Shown: positions 1 through 6,883, counted from the first letter of the stretch. The stretch: 9,445 nt of DNA from UBA9410 sp963933065 (GCA_963933065.1 CAWVUB010000091.1:1-9445); one strand, 5' to 3'. A program made the numbers and translations. The notes: a model not told the origin generated them from the letters alone.

Positions 1-55
1 ACAATCAACTTGCCTTCCTCAACAAGACCCGGAACGCCAGCAGGAGCAGCCGTCG
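1..55 (-). repeat. Second copy of 55-bp direct repeat (start of a second binding domain)
   Basis: Identical to 790-844 at every base, including synonymous positions, and in frame with the first copy. It follows a short tail containing CAPAATAAPAG, which resembles a one-unit version of the N-terminal TTAAPA linker. This suggests that a second solute-binding domain begins here and continues past the left edge. Perfect identity points to a recent duplication, gene conversion or a repeat-induced assembly artefact. Confidence 0.85.
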
Positions 56-1001
56 CCGCAGGAGCACAGTCGCCAGCCGGCATGGTGGTGTACGGCTCTT
101 CCTGATTGTTGTGATCCGGCACCGGGATACAGGTGTTGAACCACTTCTTCTGGAGTTCCGCCAACGTGCCATCAGCGATCATCGCGTCGAGTGCTGCATT
201 CACAGCATCACGCTTCGCCTCCTGGCCAAGCTGGAAGGCCAGCGACAACGGATGCGCCAAAACAGTGGGGCCGGCAACCGCCAACTCAGGATCGTTAACC
301 GACGCGAAACCAGCAACCAAGGTGTCCTGGCTCAAAGCATCAACGCGACCCTGCTTGAGCGCGGTGAGTGCCTCACCCGCCCCAGCGAAACCGGAATAAC
401 TTTCGTAACCCAACGCGTCAGCGTTCTCCAGCATGTAGGCCTCCTGGCTACTGCCCTGGATCCCACCCGCCTTCATACCGGTCATGTCAGCAAACCCGGG
501 ACCGCCAGCATCCTCGGTCCGAACCTGAGCCACGATGCCTGTCGAGGTCATAGGCCGCGAGAACAAGAAGCTCTCCTGACGCTTCGGCGTAGGCCAGATA
601 CCAGAGTCGGCAATGTCGTAGAGGCCCTGAGCCAAGCCCTCAAGCTCGTTCACCCAGTCCACAGTCGGCGTCTCCAACTCGAGACCAAGACGTTCGGCAA
701 CACTTTTCGCAATGTCGATCGTGTAACCAACCACCTCGCCGCTATCCGGATCAATCGCCGTAAACGGTGGGAAGTTGCCCGTCGTTACAACAATCAACTT
801 GCCTTCCTCAACAAGACCCGGAACGCCAGCAGGAGCAGCCGTCGTAGCAGGAGCTGCCGTCGTAGCAGGAGCTGCCGTCGTAGCGGTTGCCTCATCGCTC
901 TTACCCGACGAGGTGGAATCGCTTCCACATCCTGCAGCAGAGAGTGACAACACAAGCACTAGCGGGAGAACTCTCTGGAGTTTCCTCAATGAAACAACCA
1001 T
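1..1001 (-). CDS. Family-3 (amino-acid-type) ABC transporter solute-binding lipoprotein, tandem-domain, C-terminus cut by window edge
   Basis: A reading frame of 333 complete codons starts at ATG 1001 and is still open at the left edge. A strong Shine-Dalgarno lies five bases upstream. Residues 1-25 form a lipoprotein signal (basic start, hydrophobic stretch, AAGC lipobox with Cys25), so the protein should be anchored outside the membrane. A low-complexity linker of three TTAAPA units follows (41-58), then a complete SBP_bac_3 domain (about 62-290). Its hallmarks include the GYTIDIA segment near 92-98, Arg141 in a TPKRQ motif that fits the carboxylate-binding Arg of amino-acid binders, and Asp226 in a position fitting the amino-group ligand. 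Cys291 and Cys312 flank a short tail and could form a disulfide. From residue 315 the sequence repeats the domain start (AGVPGLVEEGKLI), so a second domain probably follows beyond the window. The ligand is probably amino-acid-like; no permease or ATPase gene is visible. Confidence 0.88.
   Translation of the reverse strand, partial: MVVSLRKLQRVLPLVLVLSLSAAGCGSDSTSSGKSDEATATTAAPATTAAPATTAAPAGVPGLVEEGKLIVVTTGNFPPFTAIDPDSGEVVGYTIDIAKSVAERLGLELETPTVDWVNELEGLAQGLYDIADSGIWPTPKRQESFLFSRPMTSTGIVAQVRTEDAGGPGFADMTGMKAGGIQGSSQEAYMLENADALGYESYSGFAGAGEALTALKQGRVDALSQDTLVAGFASVNDPELAVAGPTVLAHPLSLAFQLGQEAKRDAVNAALDAMIADGTLAELQKKWFNTCIPVPDHNNQEEPYTTMPAGDCAPAATAAPAGVPGLVEEGKLI
790..844 (-). repeat. First copy of 55-bp direct repeat inside the solute-binding protein gene
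   Basis: These 55 bases are identical to positions 1-55. The offset is 789 bp, exactly 263 codons, so both copies are read in the same frame. They encode the last linker residues and the first strand of the binding domain (AAPAGVPGLVEEGKLIV). Identity stops at 844/845, where the TTAAPA linker of this copy continues; the far end of the repeat is not visible because the window begins inside the other copy. Confidence 0.9.
828..881 (-). repeat. Three 18-bp tandem repeats encoding the TTAAPA lipoprotein linker
   Basis: Three adjacent 18-base units on the minus strand encode TTAAPA three times (residues 41-58 of the solute-binding lipoprotein); two units are identical and the third differs at one synonymous position. 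The Thr/Ala/Pro-rich stretch lies between the lipid anchor and the binding domain, where it would act as a flexible tether. Copy number is likely to vary between strains by slippage. Confidence 0.85.
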
Positions 1002-1006
1002 AACTA

Positions 1007-1013
1007 CCTTCCT
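1007..1013 (-). promoter_or_regulatory. Ribosome binding site of the solute-binding lipoprotein gene
   Basis: On the minus strand AGGAAGG stands five bases before ATG 1001. It is the strongest Shine-Dalgarno in the window and fixes the start of the lipoprotein gene. Confidence 0.75.
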
Positions 1014-1032
1014 ATCTCTCAATAATTATTAG

Positions 1033-1062
1033 TTATTAGTCCGATTTTATTTTATATATCAA
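1033..1062 (-). promoter_or_regulatory. Possible promoter for the solute-binding lipoprotein gene
   Basis: The 63-bp gap between the IclR stop and the lipoprotein start is sharply AT-rich compared with the flanking genes. On the minus strand TTGATA (1062-1057) and TAATAA (1038-1033) are separated by 18 bases and resemble -35 and -10 hexamers. The leader to the ATG would be roughly 25-30 bases, room for the Shine-Dalgarno. In such an AT-rich stretch chance matches are easy, so this is tentative. It would let the binding protein be transcribed independently of the regulator gene upstream. Confidence 0.35.
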
Positions 1063-1064
1063 TA

Positions 1065-1925
1065 TTAAATTACTTCTTGCAGACTCTTTTGGTCATTGTG
1101 AATTTGGCTAAAGACTGCCATGGAAGCCCATGCATCACTTGCATCGGATGCCGCCTTTATCAGCTCAGGAACCAACAAGAGAATGTGCGGCAACCGGTCC
1201 GCAGCTGCGTAAAGACTCAGTGCTGCAATCGTTTTGCCACCCGCGTCAACAATCGGCGCTGCAGTCGCTGATGCACCATCTACAGTCTCGCTCTCAGTAG
1301 CACACCATCCCTGGACTCGAGCTGACTCAACCAGGTCGTGCAGTTCGACTTCATCGACCACCGTTTTGCGAGCGATCGCGCGGAGTTCACTTCTGTTCAG
1401 GACCTCGCAGTATTCCTGCTCTGAGAACTCAGCCATGAGGATCCGACCCACCGCACCTGACCAGATCGGTGCGCTCCAACCAGGTCCACGGGCCCAGCGA
1501 ATACCTCGAGATCCTTCAACCTCGGAGATGCAAACCCGTAGGTCTCCGACTCGCACGTGGAGGCTCGCTGTTTCCTCGCTTATGGCCACAAGGCGATGCA
1601 GAAAGGGAGTAATCATGCCTGCGAGATTCGCCGTTTCGGCGTTCGATGCGGTCACAAGAGCAAGCTTCGGGGTGACGACGTATGTCTTTGTGGAATCGAT
1701 CCGGGCGAGAACACCGGAAGCGACCAGCGTGTTGAGGATTCGGTGGACTGTTGGACGAGGCAACCCGAGTGACCTGGACAGTTCGCCTACAAGCTGAGGT
1801 TCGCTGGCACTCGCAACGGCAAACAACACATCAAGCGCGCGGGTTACGGACTGGACCAGACCGTCGTCACCGACATCGATTTTGCCGGTGTTGAAGCCGT
1901 CTGTGGATACGTCAGCCATCAACAT
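1065..1925 (-). CDS. IclR-family transcriptional regulator
   Basis: The 286-residue product has the usual IclR architecture and near-usual length. An N-terminal winged helix-turn-helix spans about residues 22-85, with the recognition-helix region LPRPTVHRILNTLVASG at 55-71. An effector-binding domain spans about 100-270, with the typical stretch from GASATAAPIVDAGG into AALSLYA (217-240). IclR proteins bind DNA as dimers or tetramers and usually control catabolic operons in response to small, often aromatic or carboxylated, molecules. The gene is divergent from the flavoprotein operon beginning 54 bp away and lies just upstream, on the same strand, of the solute-binding lipoprotein, so either or both are plausible targets (inference). 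The start is uncertain: ATG 1925 and ATG 1919 (sequence MLM) are both possible and neither has a clear Shine-Dalgarno. Confidence 0.92.
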   Translation of the reverse strand: MLMADVSTDGFNTGKIDVGDDGLVQSVTRALDVLFAVASASEPQLVGELSRSLGLPRPTVHRILNTLVASGVLARIDSTKTYVVTPKLALVTASNAETANLAGMITPFLHRLVAISEETASLHVRVGDLRVCISEVEGSRGIRWARGPGWSAPIWSGAVGRILMAEFSEQEYCEVLNRSELRAIARKTVVDEVELHDLVESARVQGWCATESETVDGASATAAPIVDAGGKTIAALSLYAAADRLPHILLLVPELIKAASDASDAWASMAVFSQIHNDQKSLQEVI

Positions 1926-1979
1926 CCACGATGTAGCCGCTTGTCCGCATGATGGACGCGAGCATAGGTTTAGATCTTG
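1926..1979. promoter_or_regulatory. Divergent control region between IclR gene and flavoprotein operon, with a weak inverted repeat
   Basis: This 54-bp gap must hold control signals for both divergent genes, or signals reaching into the coding starts. It contains GTCC (1943-1946) and GGAC (1954-1957) as an inverted repeat with a 7-base spacer, a possible but weak operator. On the plus strand TAGGTT (1965-1970) fits the actinobacterial -10 pattern TANNNT and lies six bases before TTG 1977 and nine before ATG 1980, suggesting a leaderless or near-leaderless transcript for the flavoprotein gene. Confidence 0.35.
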
Positions 1980-3971
1980 ATGTCAGTCAAAAAACTGAGC
2001 TCCGACTCATTCTCCGCCTTCGATCCCATCCAGATCGGGAATGCCGAGGTCCGCAACCGGATCTTTGTGCCCGCGCACACCACGAACTTCGGACTAGGCC
2101 ACATGCCGACCGACACCCACGTTGCCTACCACGAGGCCAGGGCACGAGGTGGTGCCGGTCTCATCATTATGGAATCGCTACGGGTTCACGAGACCAGCCT
2201 CGGAAAGCCTCAGGGGCTTGCGGCCTATGACCCGCGCTGTATCGAACCACTTCGATTAATCGCCAACGCCGTTCAGTCCCATGGAACACGTATTTTCGGC
2301 CAAATTATTCACCTGGGGCGACAGGTTGACGGTGACGCTTTGCGATTGCCGTCTTGGGGGCCTTCTGCTATCGCTTGGGATGCTGCAGCAACTGCTCCGC
2401 ACGTAATGACTCTCACCGATATTGAAGCGGTCATCAATGGGCACATAACAAGTGCCCGCAACGTTCTTGAGGCTGGATTCGACGGTCTCGAAGTTCACCT
2501 AGGCCACGGCCACCTGCTGAATCAATTCTTGTCACCAGCGACTAACAACCGCTCTGACGAGTTCGGCGGCCAAGAATCGAATCGCATGCGATTTCCGCTT
2601 CAGGTTTTGGCCGCAGTTCGTGAAGAGATCGGGGCTGACGTATGCATGGGGATACGGATAAGCGCTGACGAATTCGTCCAAGGTGGCCTCACGCTTGAAG
2701 ACATGTGCCGCATGGTTCCGGCCATTACGGCAAGTGTTCCGGTCGACTTCGTCAATGTCTCACATTCTGCGTACCACGGCAGCTACTCCCTCTCGACCCA
2801 GATGGCAGATATGTCCTTTGACCCAAGCAGCTTCCGCCACCTTGCGCCACAAATCAGGAAGAGTCTGCGGGCTGCCGGACAGAGCCTTCCAGTAATGGCC
2901 GTATGCAAATTCCGCTCAATCAGCGAGGCCGAGGAGTTGCTCAGCATCGGTGCGGTCGATCTCGTCGGTATGGCGAGAGCCCATATCGCCGACCCCGCTG
3001 TAGTTCATAAGACATACGAAGGACGCGCGGACGAAGTACGCACCTGTATCGGCTGCAATCAAGGGTGTGCGGGCTACCTGGAGAAGGGGCTTCCAATTAC
3101 GTGCACCGTCAACCCCACAGTTGGTAGGGAACGATCACGACCCACCGAACCAACAGAGGATCCCGCTAAGGCCGCTAAGCGAGTCGTGGTCGTAGGCGGT
3201 GGACCAGCAGGGATGGAGGCAGCTTGGGTCGCTGCCGCTCGTGGACACGACGTCGAGCTCTTTGAGACGAAACCCCAGCTGGGCGGTCAGATGAACTGGC
3301 TGCGCCACATGCCAAAGAGAAACGACTTCCTGACCATGATCGATCAGCAGATTGCATCCTGCGAACGACACGGGGTGAGGATCCGAACCAGTACCAAATT
3401 CGACGCCAATGCGGCGATCGAACACGAGCAACACCCTGATCACATTGTGATCGCCACAGGCTCCGAATTGCGACCTGTGGAATTTCCGCAAGGCGGTGTT
3501 GGACTGACGCTAGGTGAAGCACTGAGCACAGATTGGACCAGTGGAGTCAAGGTTGCGTTCTACGACCTCTTGGGCGACTGGTCATCAATCAGCGTGGTCG
3601 AACACATCGCCGATCTTGGCGCGGACGTTACTTATTTGACACCAGTCGCAGGCTACGCCTGGAGGATCACCCGCTACAGCAAAACTGCCATCACGGCACG
3701 TCTACGCGAAGCAGGTGTGGAAATACGTCTACTTCGTGCCGGTCTCAGCTTCATTGGCAACAAGTTCGCGGTGGAAGACCTCTCCACCGGCGAAATCGAG
3801 TGCATCACGGTTGACTCCGTGATTGCTGCAGGAAACCCAGCGGCAAGGACAGACCAGTATGGACATCTCGCCGTCAGCGGGATCGGGGTGACCCTTGTCG
3901 GTGACTGTCTCGCACCTCGGTCAGCACTTGAGGCCGTTTACGAAGGGCACGAGGTGGGCCGTGCCCTCTGA
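1980..3971 (+). CDS. FMN/FAD/4Fe-4S oxidoreductase of the 2,4-dienoyl-CoA reductase / trimethylamine dehydrogenase (Old Yellow Enzyme fusion) family
   Basis: The 663-residue protein matches the usual FadH-like three-part layout and length. An OYE-type TIM barrel (about 13-345) carries the FMN site and an active-site stretch EVHLGHGHLLNQFLSP (171-186). Four cysteines (356, 359, 363, 375) in CxxCxxxC-x11-C spacing fit the 4Fe-4S cluster that relays electrons. A C-terminal FAD/NAD(P)-binding region begins with the Rossmann motif VGGGPAG (405-411). Such enzymes reduce activated C=C bonds with NAD(P)H or oxidatively cleave amines; I cannot tell which here. Family members often have HGY where this one has HGH (His178). 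I prefer ATG 1980; TTG 1977 immediately before it is an alternative. The 3' end overlaps the SDR gene by 11 bp, indicating co-transcription. It is likely controlled by the divergent IclR protein. Confidence 0.93.
   Translation: MSVKKLSSDSFSAFDPIQIGNAEVRNRIFVPAHTTNFGLGHMPTDTHVAYHEARARGGAGLIIMESLRVHETSLGKPQGLAAYDPRCIEPLRLIANAVQSHGTRIFGQIIHLGRQVDGDALRLPSWGPSAIAWDAAATAPHVMTLTDIEAVINGHITSARNVLEAGFDGLEVHLGHGHLLNQFLSPATNNRSDEFGGQESNRMRFPLQVLAAVREEIGADVCMGIRISADEFVQGGLTLEDMCRMVPAITASVPVDFVNVSHSAYHGSYSLSTQMADMSFDPSSFRHLAPQIRKSLRAAGQSLPVMAVCKFRSISEAEELLSIGAVDLVGMARAHIADPAVVHKTYEGRADEVRTCIGCNQGCAGYLEKGLPITCTVNPTVGRERSRPTEPTEDPAKAAKRVVVVGGGPAGMEAAWVAAARGHDVELFETKPQLGGQMNWLRHMPKRNDFLTMIDQQIASCERHGVRIRTSTKFDANAAIEHEQHPDHIVIATGSELRPVEFPQGGVGLTLGEALSTDWTSGVKVAFYDLLGDWSSISVVEHIADLGADVTYLTPVAGYAWRITRYSKTAITARLREAGVEIRLLRAGLSFIGNKFAVEDLSTGEIECITVDSVIAAGNPAARTDQYGHLAVSGIGVTLVGDCLAPRSALEAVYEGHEVGRAL
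3951..3954 (+). promoter_or_regulatory. Ribosome binding site deciding the SDR start
   Basis: GAGG lies six bases before GTG 3961, inside the end of the preceding flavoprotein gene. It supports GTG 3961 rather than the longer open frame that extends back to 3895; the GxxGxxG fold motif then starts at residue 13, as expected for an SDR N-terminus. Confidence 0.65.
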
Positions 3972-4968
3972 GGTAGAGCCCGCGGTACTCGTTACAGGTG
4001 CAACGGGATTCGTCGGGATCAACCTTCTTCATGTGCTGTCTTACAGCGGGATTAGGACAATAGGAATAGCAAGCAATCCGTTACCGCAGACTGCCCTGAA
4101 TTCGATTGCCAAGATTGGCCCAGTTCCGATAGTTGAACTGGTCGATATTCGCGACTCGACTGCAGTGTCAAAGCTGTTTTTGGAATACCGGCCGACGGTC
4201 GTCATACATGCCGCAGCTATCACTTCGGGGGTTGAACGTGAGCGCACGAGTGCTCGAACGATTATCGATGTCAACGTAGGGGGCACACAGTCAGTGCTCG
4301 ATGCGTGCACTGCCAGCGAAGTACAACGAATGCTCTACCTCTCATCGGGAGCCGTCTACGGCGAGGCAGCATTTGGTACAGAGCTGCTCAGTGAAAAGAC
4401 AGCGGCAGTTCCGGCTGGGCTCTACGGGGCGACGAAACTCGCCGGTGAGTTTCTAGTTAAGCGACATCACCAACTCCATGGACTAGCAACAGTTACTGCG
4501 CGGCTGTCCGCCGTATTCGGCCCATGGGAATACCCGACGGGTGTCCGAGACCTGATGAGCCCCATTTTGCAACTCGACCTGGCTGCCCGCCGGCGAGAGT
4601 CCAGTCGATACGTGGCCGATGCTGCACGGAACTGGGTCTATGCCCCAGAAGCCGCCGCAGCAATCGTAGGGCTCGCCCTCAAGCAAGAACCGGGGCACGA
4701 CTGTTACAACGTCTGCCCTCAAAGCCTCGGAACATGCGAACCGTGGGTCGAAAGGCTGCGCAGGACCTATCCCGACACAGCTTTTGTTGCTGTCCCATCA
4801 CCAAAGGACGCAACTGTCGCATACGACGCCGACCCACGTCGCGAACGGGCACTTGTGAGAGCCGACAGGATTCAACAGGAACTAGGTGACGGCCTCTGGT
4901 CCACACATGAGGATTCTCTTGACCACTACCTTGCCTGGCTTGAGACGCACGACCCAACCGACTCCTAG
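3961..4968 (+). CDS. Extended short-chain dehydrogenase/reductase (NAD-dependent epimerase/dehydratase family)
   Basis: The 335-residue product starts with a classic extended-SDR Rossmann motif VTGATGFVG (Gly13, Gly16, Gly19). It has a Ser pair in LSSGAVYG (128-129) and the catalytic YGATK motif (Tyr155, Lys159), so the NAD(P)-binding site and the Ser-Tyr-Lys active site are intact. The length is typical. Members of this family act on nucleotide sugars, but many are dehydrogenases or reductases of other hydroxy/keto substrates; in a catabolic neighbourhood a non-sugar substrate is more likely (inference). The gene overlaps the upstream flavoprotein gene by 11 bp, so the two are probably translated as a coupled pair. 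Its TAG stop lies within a CTAG shared with the stop of the convergent SnoaL-like gene, leaving no space for a terminator between the two operons. Confidence 0.9.
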   Translation: MPSEVEPAVLVTGATGFVGINLLHVLSYSGIRTIGIASNPLPQTALNSIAKIGPVPIVELVDIRDSTAVSKLFLEYRPTVVIHAAAITSGVERERTSARTIIDVNVGGTQSVLDACTASEVQRMLYLSSGAVYGEAAFGTELLSEKTAAVPAGLYGATKLAGEFLVKRHHQLHGLATVTARLSAVFGPWEYPTGVRDLMSPILQLDLAARRRESSRYVADAARNWVYAPEAAAAIVGLALKQEPGHDCYNVCPQSLGTCEPWVERLRRTYPDTAFVAVPSPKDATVAYDADPRRERALVRADRIQQELGDGLWSTHEDSLDHYLAWLETHDPTDS

Positions 4969-5345
4969 GCCGGCAAGGCACCTACCTCAGCGAGGTCGTT
5001 CCAGACCATCTGGCTGACGATCAGACCGTCATTGAGGGCGAACCGGTCGATGAAGCGAACCCCGTCAAATGAGCTTCCATCCAGAGCTTGGCCGGCCAAC
5101 GTTCCATAGACATACACGGTCGTTTCAGCCCCATCTGAAACCACATCAAGATGATCCAGCGTCTTCTTCACCGAACGAAAGCGGCCTGCCGATGAAGCAA
5201 CTTGATCCGTAAGGCTTTCAAATGTGCGGCCTCCGGGGAACACGATCGACACGTCATCGGCAAGGAACTCAGATGCTGCGTCAAGATCCCGCGCTTCCAC
5301 CAGTCGAAGATAGGTGCGCACAATCCTGGCGGCGGCTCTAGGCAC
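4965..5345 (-). CDS. SnoaL-like / NTF2-fold small protein
   Basis: The 126-residue product has the pattern of SnoaL-like NTF2-fold proteins: an N-terminal helix pair (VRTYLRLVEARDLDAASEFL), a strand with FPGG near residues 36-39, and C-terminal strands around DGVRFIDRFALNDGLI (93-108). This fold serves as small cyclases, isomerases, dehydratases or ligand-binding subunits, so the exact role is open. GTG 5345 is preferred over adjacent GTG 5348 because AAGGG then sits six bases upstream. The gene overlaps the end of the racemase-like gene upstream by 8 bp and is the third gene of that operon, so it probably works on the same substrate (inference). Its TAG stop overlaps the TAG of the convergent SDR gene. 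Confidence 0.8.
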   Translation of the reverse strand: MPRAAARIVRTYLRLVEARDLDAASEFLADDVSIVFPGGRTFESLTDQVASSAGRFRSVKKTLDHLDVVSDGAETTVYVYGTLAGQALDGSSFDGVRFIDRFALNDGLIVSQMVWNDLAEVGALPA

Positions 5346-6102
5346 CACTCACCCTTGCTGCCGCGTCGAGCATTGCGTGGACCATGTCCGGCTTGGGGAC
5401 CAAAGGCTTTGGGTAGGCATTACGACTGTGGCTGAGGTTTAGCGCAAGCATGATCTCAACAAGCTTGTAAGAGAGAGGACCAGGGTTCACCACTGGAACC
5501 TCAAGTACAGAAGACAGGTAGCCGTGCGCCTGGTGCATGGTTGTGGAGCCAAGACAAATGACATCAGCCCCTCTGTCGATCAAACGACGGCAGGCGCTTT
5601 CCATTTTCGGAAATACCACGTCCTCCTTGTCACCGATCAGGTTCGCAAAATCAGGTGGTGTATCAAAATGCTCAACACCCGCGCACCTGGATCTCAGACC
5701 CCATTCGTCAAGCACCTTCTCGTACCGAGCCATCGCTGGCTGCCATTGAGCCATAACTCCGAATCGTCGACCAAGAGTTAGCGAGAAGATCAACGATGCA
5801 CGACCTGGTGCCACCACCGGAATATCGAGCATCGACCTGAGCCCATCGGCCCCAGAGTCGCTAACGGTGTCAATCACAACCGCATCGAATCCATCGGCCT
5901 CTGCATTCAGACCTGCCTCGAATAGTGAAATGTCGAGCAGCATCCAGTCGTGTGGGCTGGCGACACTGGTCGGTCCAGCCTTCACCGGCTTGAAGTGGAA
6001 AGTTACGTCGGGCCGTAAAGAAACTGAGCGGGTCTGGGCTTCCCGATTGGCAATCTGTGACTCATCAAGAGCGAATGGCACAAGTACCAAGACCTTGCTC
6101 AT
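5338..6102 (-). CDS. Asp/Glu/hydantoin racemase superfamily protein (paralogue 1), both catalytic Cys positions substituted
   Basis: The 254-residue product has the usual length and two-lobe pattern of the Asp/Glu/hydantoin racemase superfamily. A Rossmann-like start VLVLVPF is followed by the first active-site loop (IDTVSDSG, 77-84) and the second (GADVICLGSTTMH, 178-190). Hydantoin racemases use two cysteines, one in each loop (AC-x2-D-x-G and LGC types). Here the first aligns with Thr79 and the second with Ser186; Cys183, three residues earlier, is not in the canonical place. Simple two-base cysteine racemisation is therefore unlikely, and isomerase, decarboxylase, lyase or binding functions should be considered. 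The protein is about 54% identical (hand count, no gaps over 250 positions) to the protein encoded just upstream. ATG 6102 has GAGG seven bases upstream and overlaps the previous stop as ATGA. Confidence 0.87.
   Translation of the reverse strand: MSKVLVLVPFALDESQIANREAQTRSVSLRPDVTFHFKPVKAGPTSVASPHDWMLLDISLFEAGLNAEADGFDAVVIDTVSDSGADGLRSMLDIPVVAPGRASLIFSLTLGRRFGVMAQWQPAMARYEKVLDEWGLRSRCAGVEHFDTPPDFANLIGDKEDVVFPKMESACRRLIDRGADVICLGSTTMHQAHGYLSSVLEVPVVNPGPLSYKLVEIMLALNLSHSRNAYPKPLVPKPDMVHAMLDAAARVSGA
5352..5356 (-). promoter_or_regulatory. Ribosome binding site of the SnoaL-like gene
   Basis: On the minus strand AAGGG, inside the 3' end of the racemase-like gene, is six bases before GTG 5345 and only three before GTG 5348. 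The spacing favours the second GTG as the start. Confidence 0.5.
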
Positions 6103-6866
6103 GTCAATTCCTCAGAGATCACTGCGCCATCCAACATCCCATGCACCATTTCCAGTTTTGGAACCAACGGCTTCGGGTACGCACTCCGGCTCTGACTCAG
6201 TTGCAGTGCCACGAGAGCTTCGGCAACAAAATATGAAAGAGGACCGGGGTTCAGAACTGGCACCTCGAGGTTCTCTTGCAGAAACTCGTGGGCTTCGTGC
6301 ATCGTTGTCGAACCAAGACAGATCACATCAGCGCCATCTTCAGACACGAGAGTCTGAGCCGCTTCAAGCAACAGCGGTAGCGCATGGTCCTTGCCTGCCA
6401 TCAAGGTCCGGTTGTTTGGCGTGACGTCTATAGATCGCATCCCCGCACAGCGATCGGCCAGCCCGATTTCTGACAGCACCTTCTCATAGAGCGGAAGCCA
6501 CTGTCTCCACATTGTGACGATCCCGAAAGTGCGGCCAAGCATTGCCGCTACCGCATACTGCGTTCGGCCTGGCCCAACCACAGGGATATCCAGCACTGAT
6601 CGAAGAGCATTCACGCCCGAGTCGCTAACCGTATCGATGCACACGGCGTCGTAGCCATCCGTCTGCGCCTGCAACCCAGCCTCAAACAACGAGATATCTG
6701 CAAGCAGATAGTCGTGGTGTGACACATAGTTCCCGGGGGCCGCCTTTACCGGTTTGAAATCGACCTCAACCCCATCTGGCAGAGGCGCGGCGTCTAGCTG
6801 CTTCGCTCGGAGCAGAAGTTGATCAGGATCTAGGGGAAAAGGAGCAAGTACCAGAATCCTTACCAT
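6099..6866 (-). CDS. Asp/Glu/hydantoin racemase superfamily protein (paralogue 2), both catalytic Cys positions substituted
   Basis: The 255-residue product is collinear with its downstream neighbour and shares the same two loops, IDTVSDSG (77-84) and GADVICLGSTTMH (178-190), so it too has Thr79 and Ser186 where hydantoin racemases have catalytic cysteines. Other shared blocks are SLFEAGL (59-65), NPGPLSY (206-212) and AYPKPLVPK (229-237), which may line the substrate pocket. I chose ATG 6866 because the protein then starts MVRILVLAPF, aligning exactly with the paralogue; the open frame extends to 6992 but that part is basic, not family-like, and would overlap the divergent gene. No Shine-Dalgarno precedes ATG 6866, but a TANNNT box seven bases upstream suggests a leaderless mRNA. 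Its ATGA overlap with the next gene implies coupled translation and perhaps a heteromeric complex (inference). Confidence 0.87.
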   Translation of the reverse strand: MVRILVLAPFPLDPDQLLLRAKQLDAAPLPDGVEVDFKPVKAAPGNYVSHHDYLLADISLFEAGLQAQTDGYDAVCIDTVSDSGVNALRSVLDIPVVGPGRTQYAVAAMLGRTFGIVTMWRQWLPLYEKVLSEIGLADRCAGMRSIDVTPNNRTLMAGKDHALPLLLEAAQTLVSEDGADVICLGSTTMHEAHEFLQENLEVPVLNPGPLSYFVAEALVALQLSQSRSAYPKPLVPKLEMVHGMLDGAVISEELT

Positions 6867-6873
6867 TACAGGA

Positions 6874-6879
6874 ACACTA
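6874..6879 (-). promoter_or_regulatory. Candidate -10 box for leaderless transcription of the racemase-like operon
   Basis: On the minus strand TAGTGT fits the TANNNT pattern of actinobacterial -10 boxes and is followed by seven bases and then ATG 6866. This spacing would place the transcription start at or next to the start codon, which agrees with the lack of a Shine-Dalgarno. No convincing -35 is seen. Confidence 0.4.
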
Positions 6880-6883
6880 TGTG

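Noticed and set aside
111..947. 278-codon open frame on the plus strand opposite the solute-binding lipoprotein gene
   Set aside because: Its product is Arg/Ser-rich with no recognisable fold, and it lies antisense to a frame with lipobox, domain motifs and a strong ribosome site. It is a codon-bias shadow.
1234..1797. 187-codon plus-strand open frame opposite the IclR gene
   Set aside because: Composition is Ser/Arg/Thr-rich without motifs and it is antisense to a clear IclR protein.
3895..3960. N-terminal extension of the SDR gene back to 3895
   Set aside because: The region is the conserved C-terminus of the flavoprotein gene, and GTG 3961 has a well-spaced GAGG; the Rossmann motif then starts at the usual distance.
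4984..4996. Hairpin ACCTC-AGC-GAGGT just after the SDR stop as an intrinsic terminator
   Set aside because: Only five base pairs, no T tract after it, and it lies within the SnoaL-like coding region.
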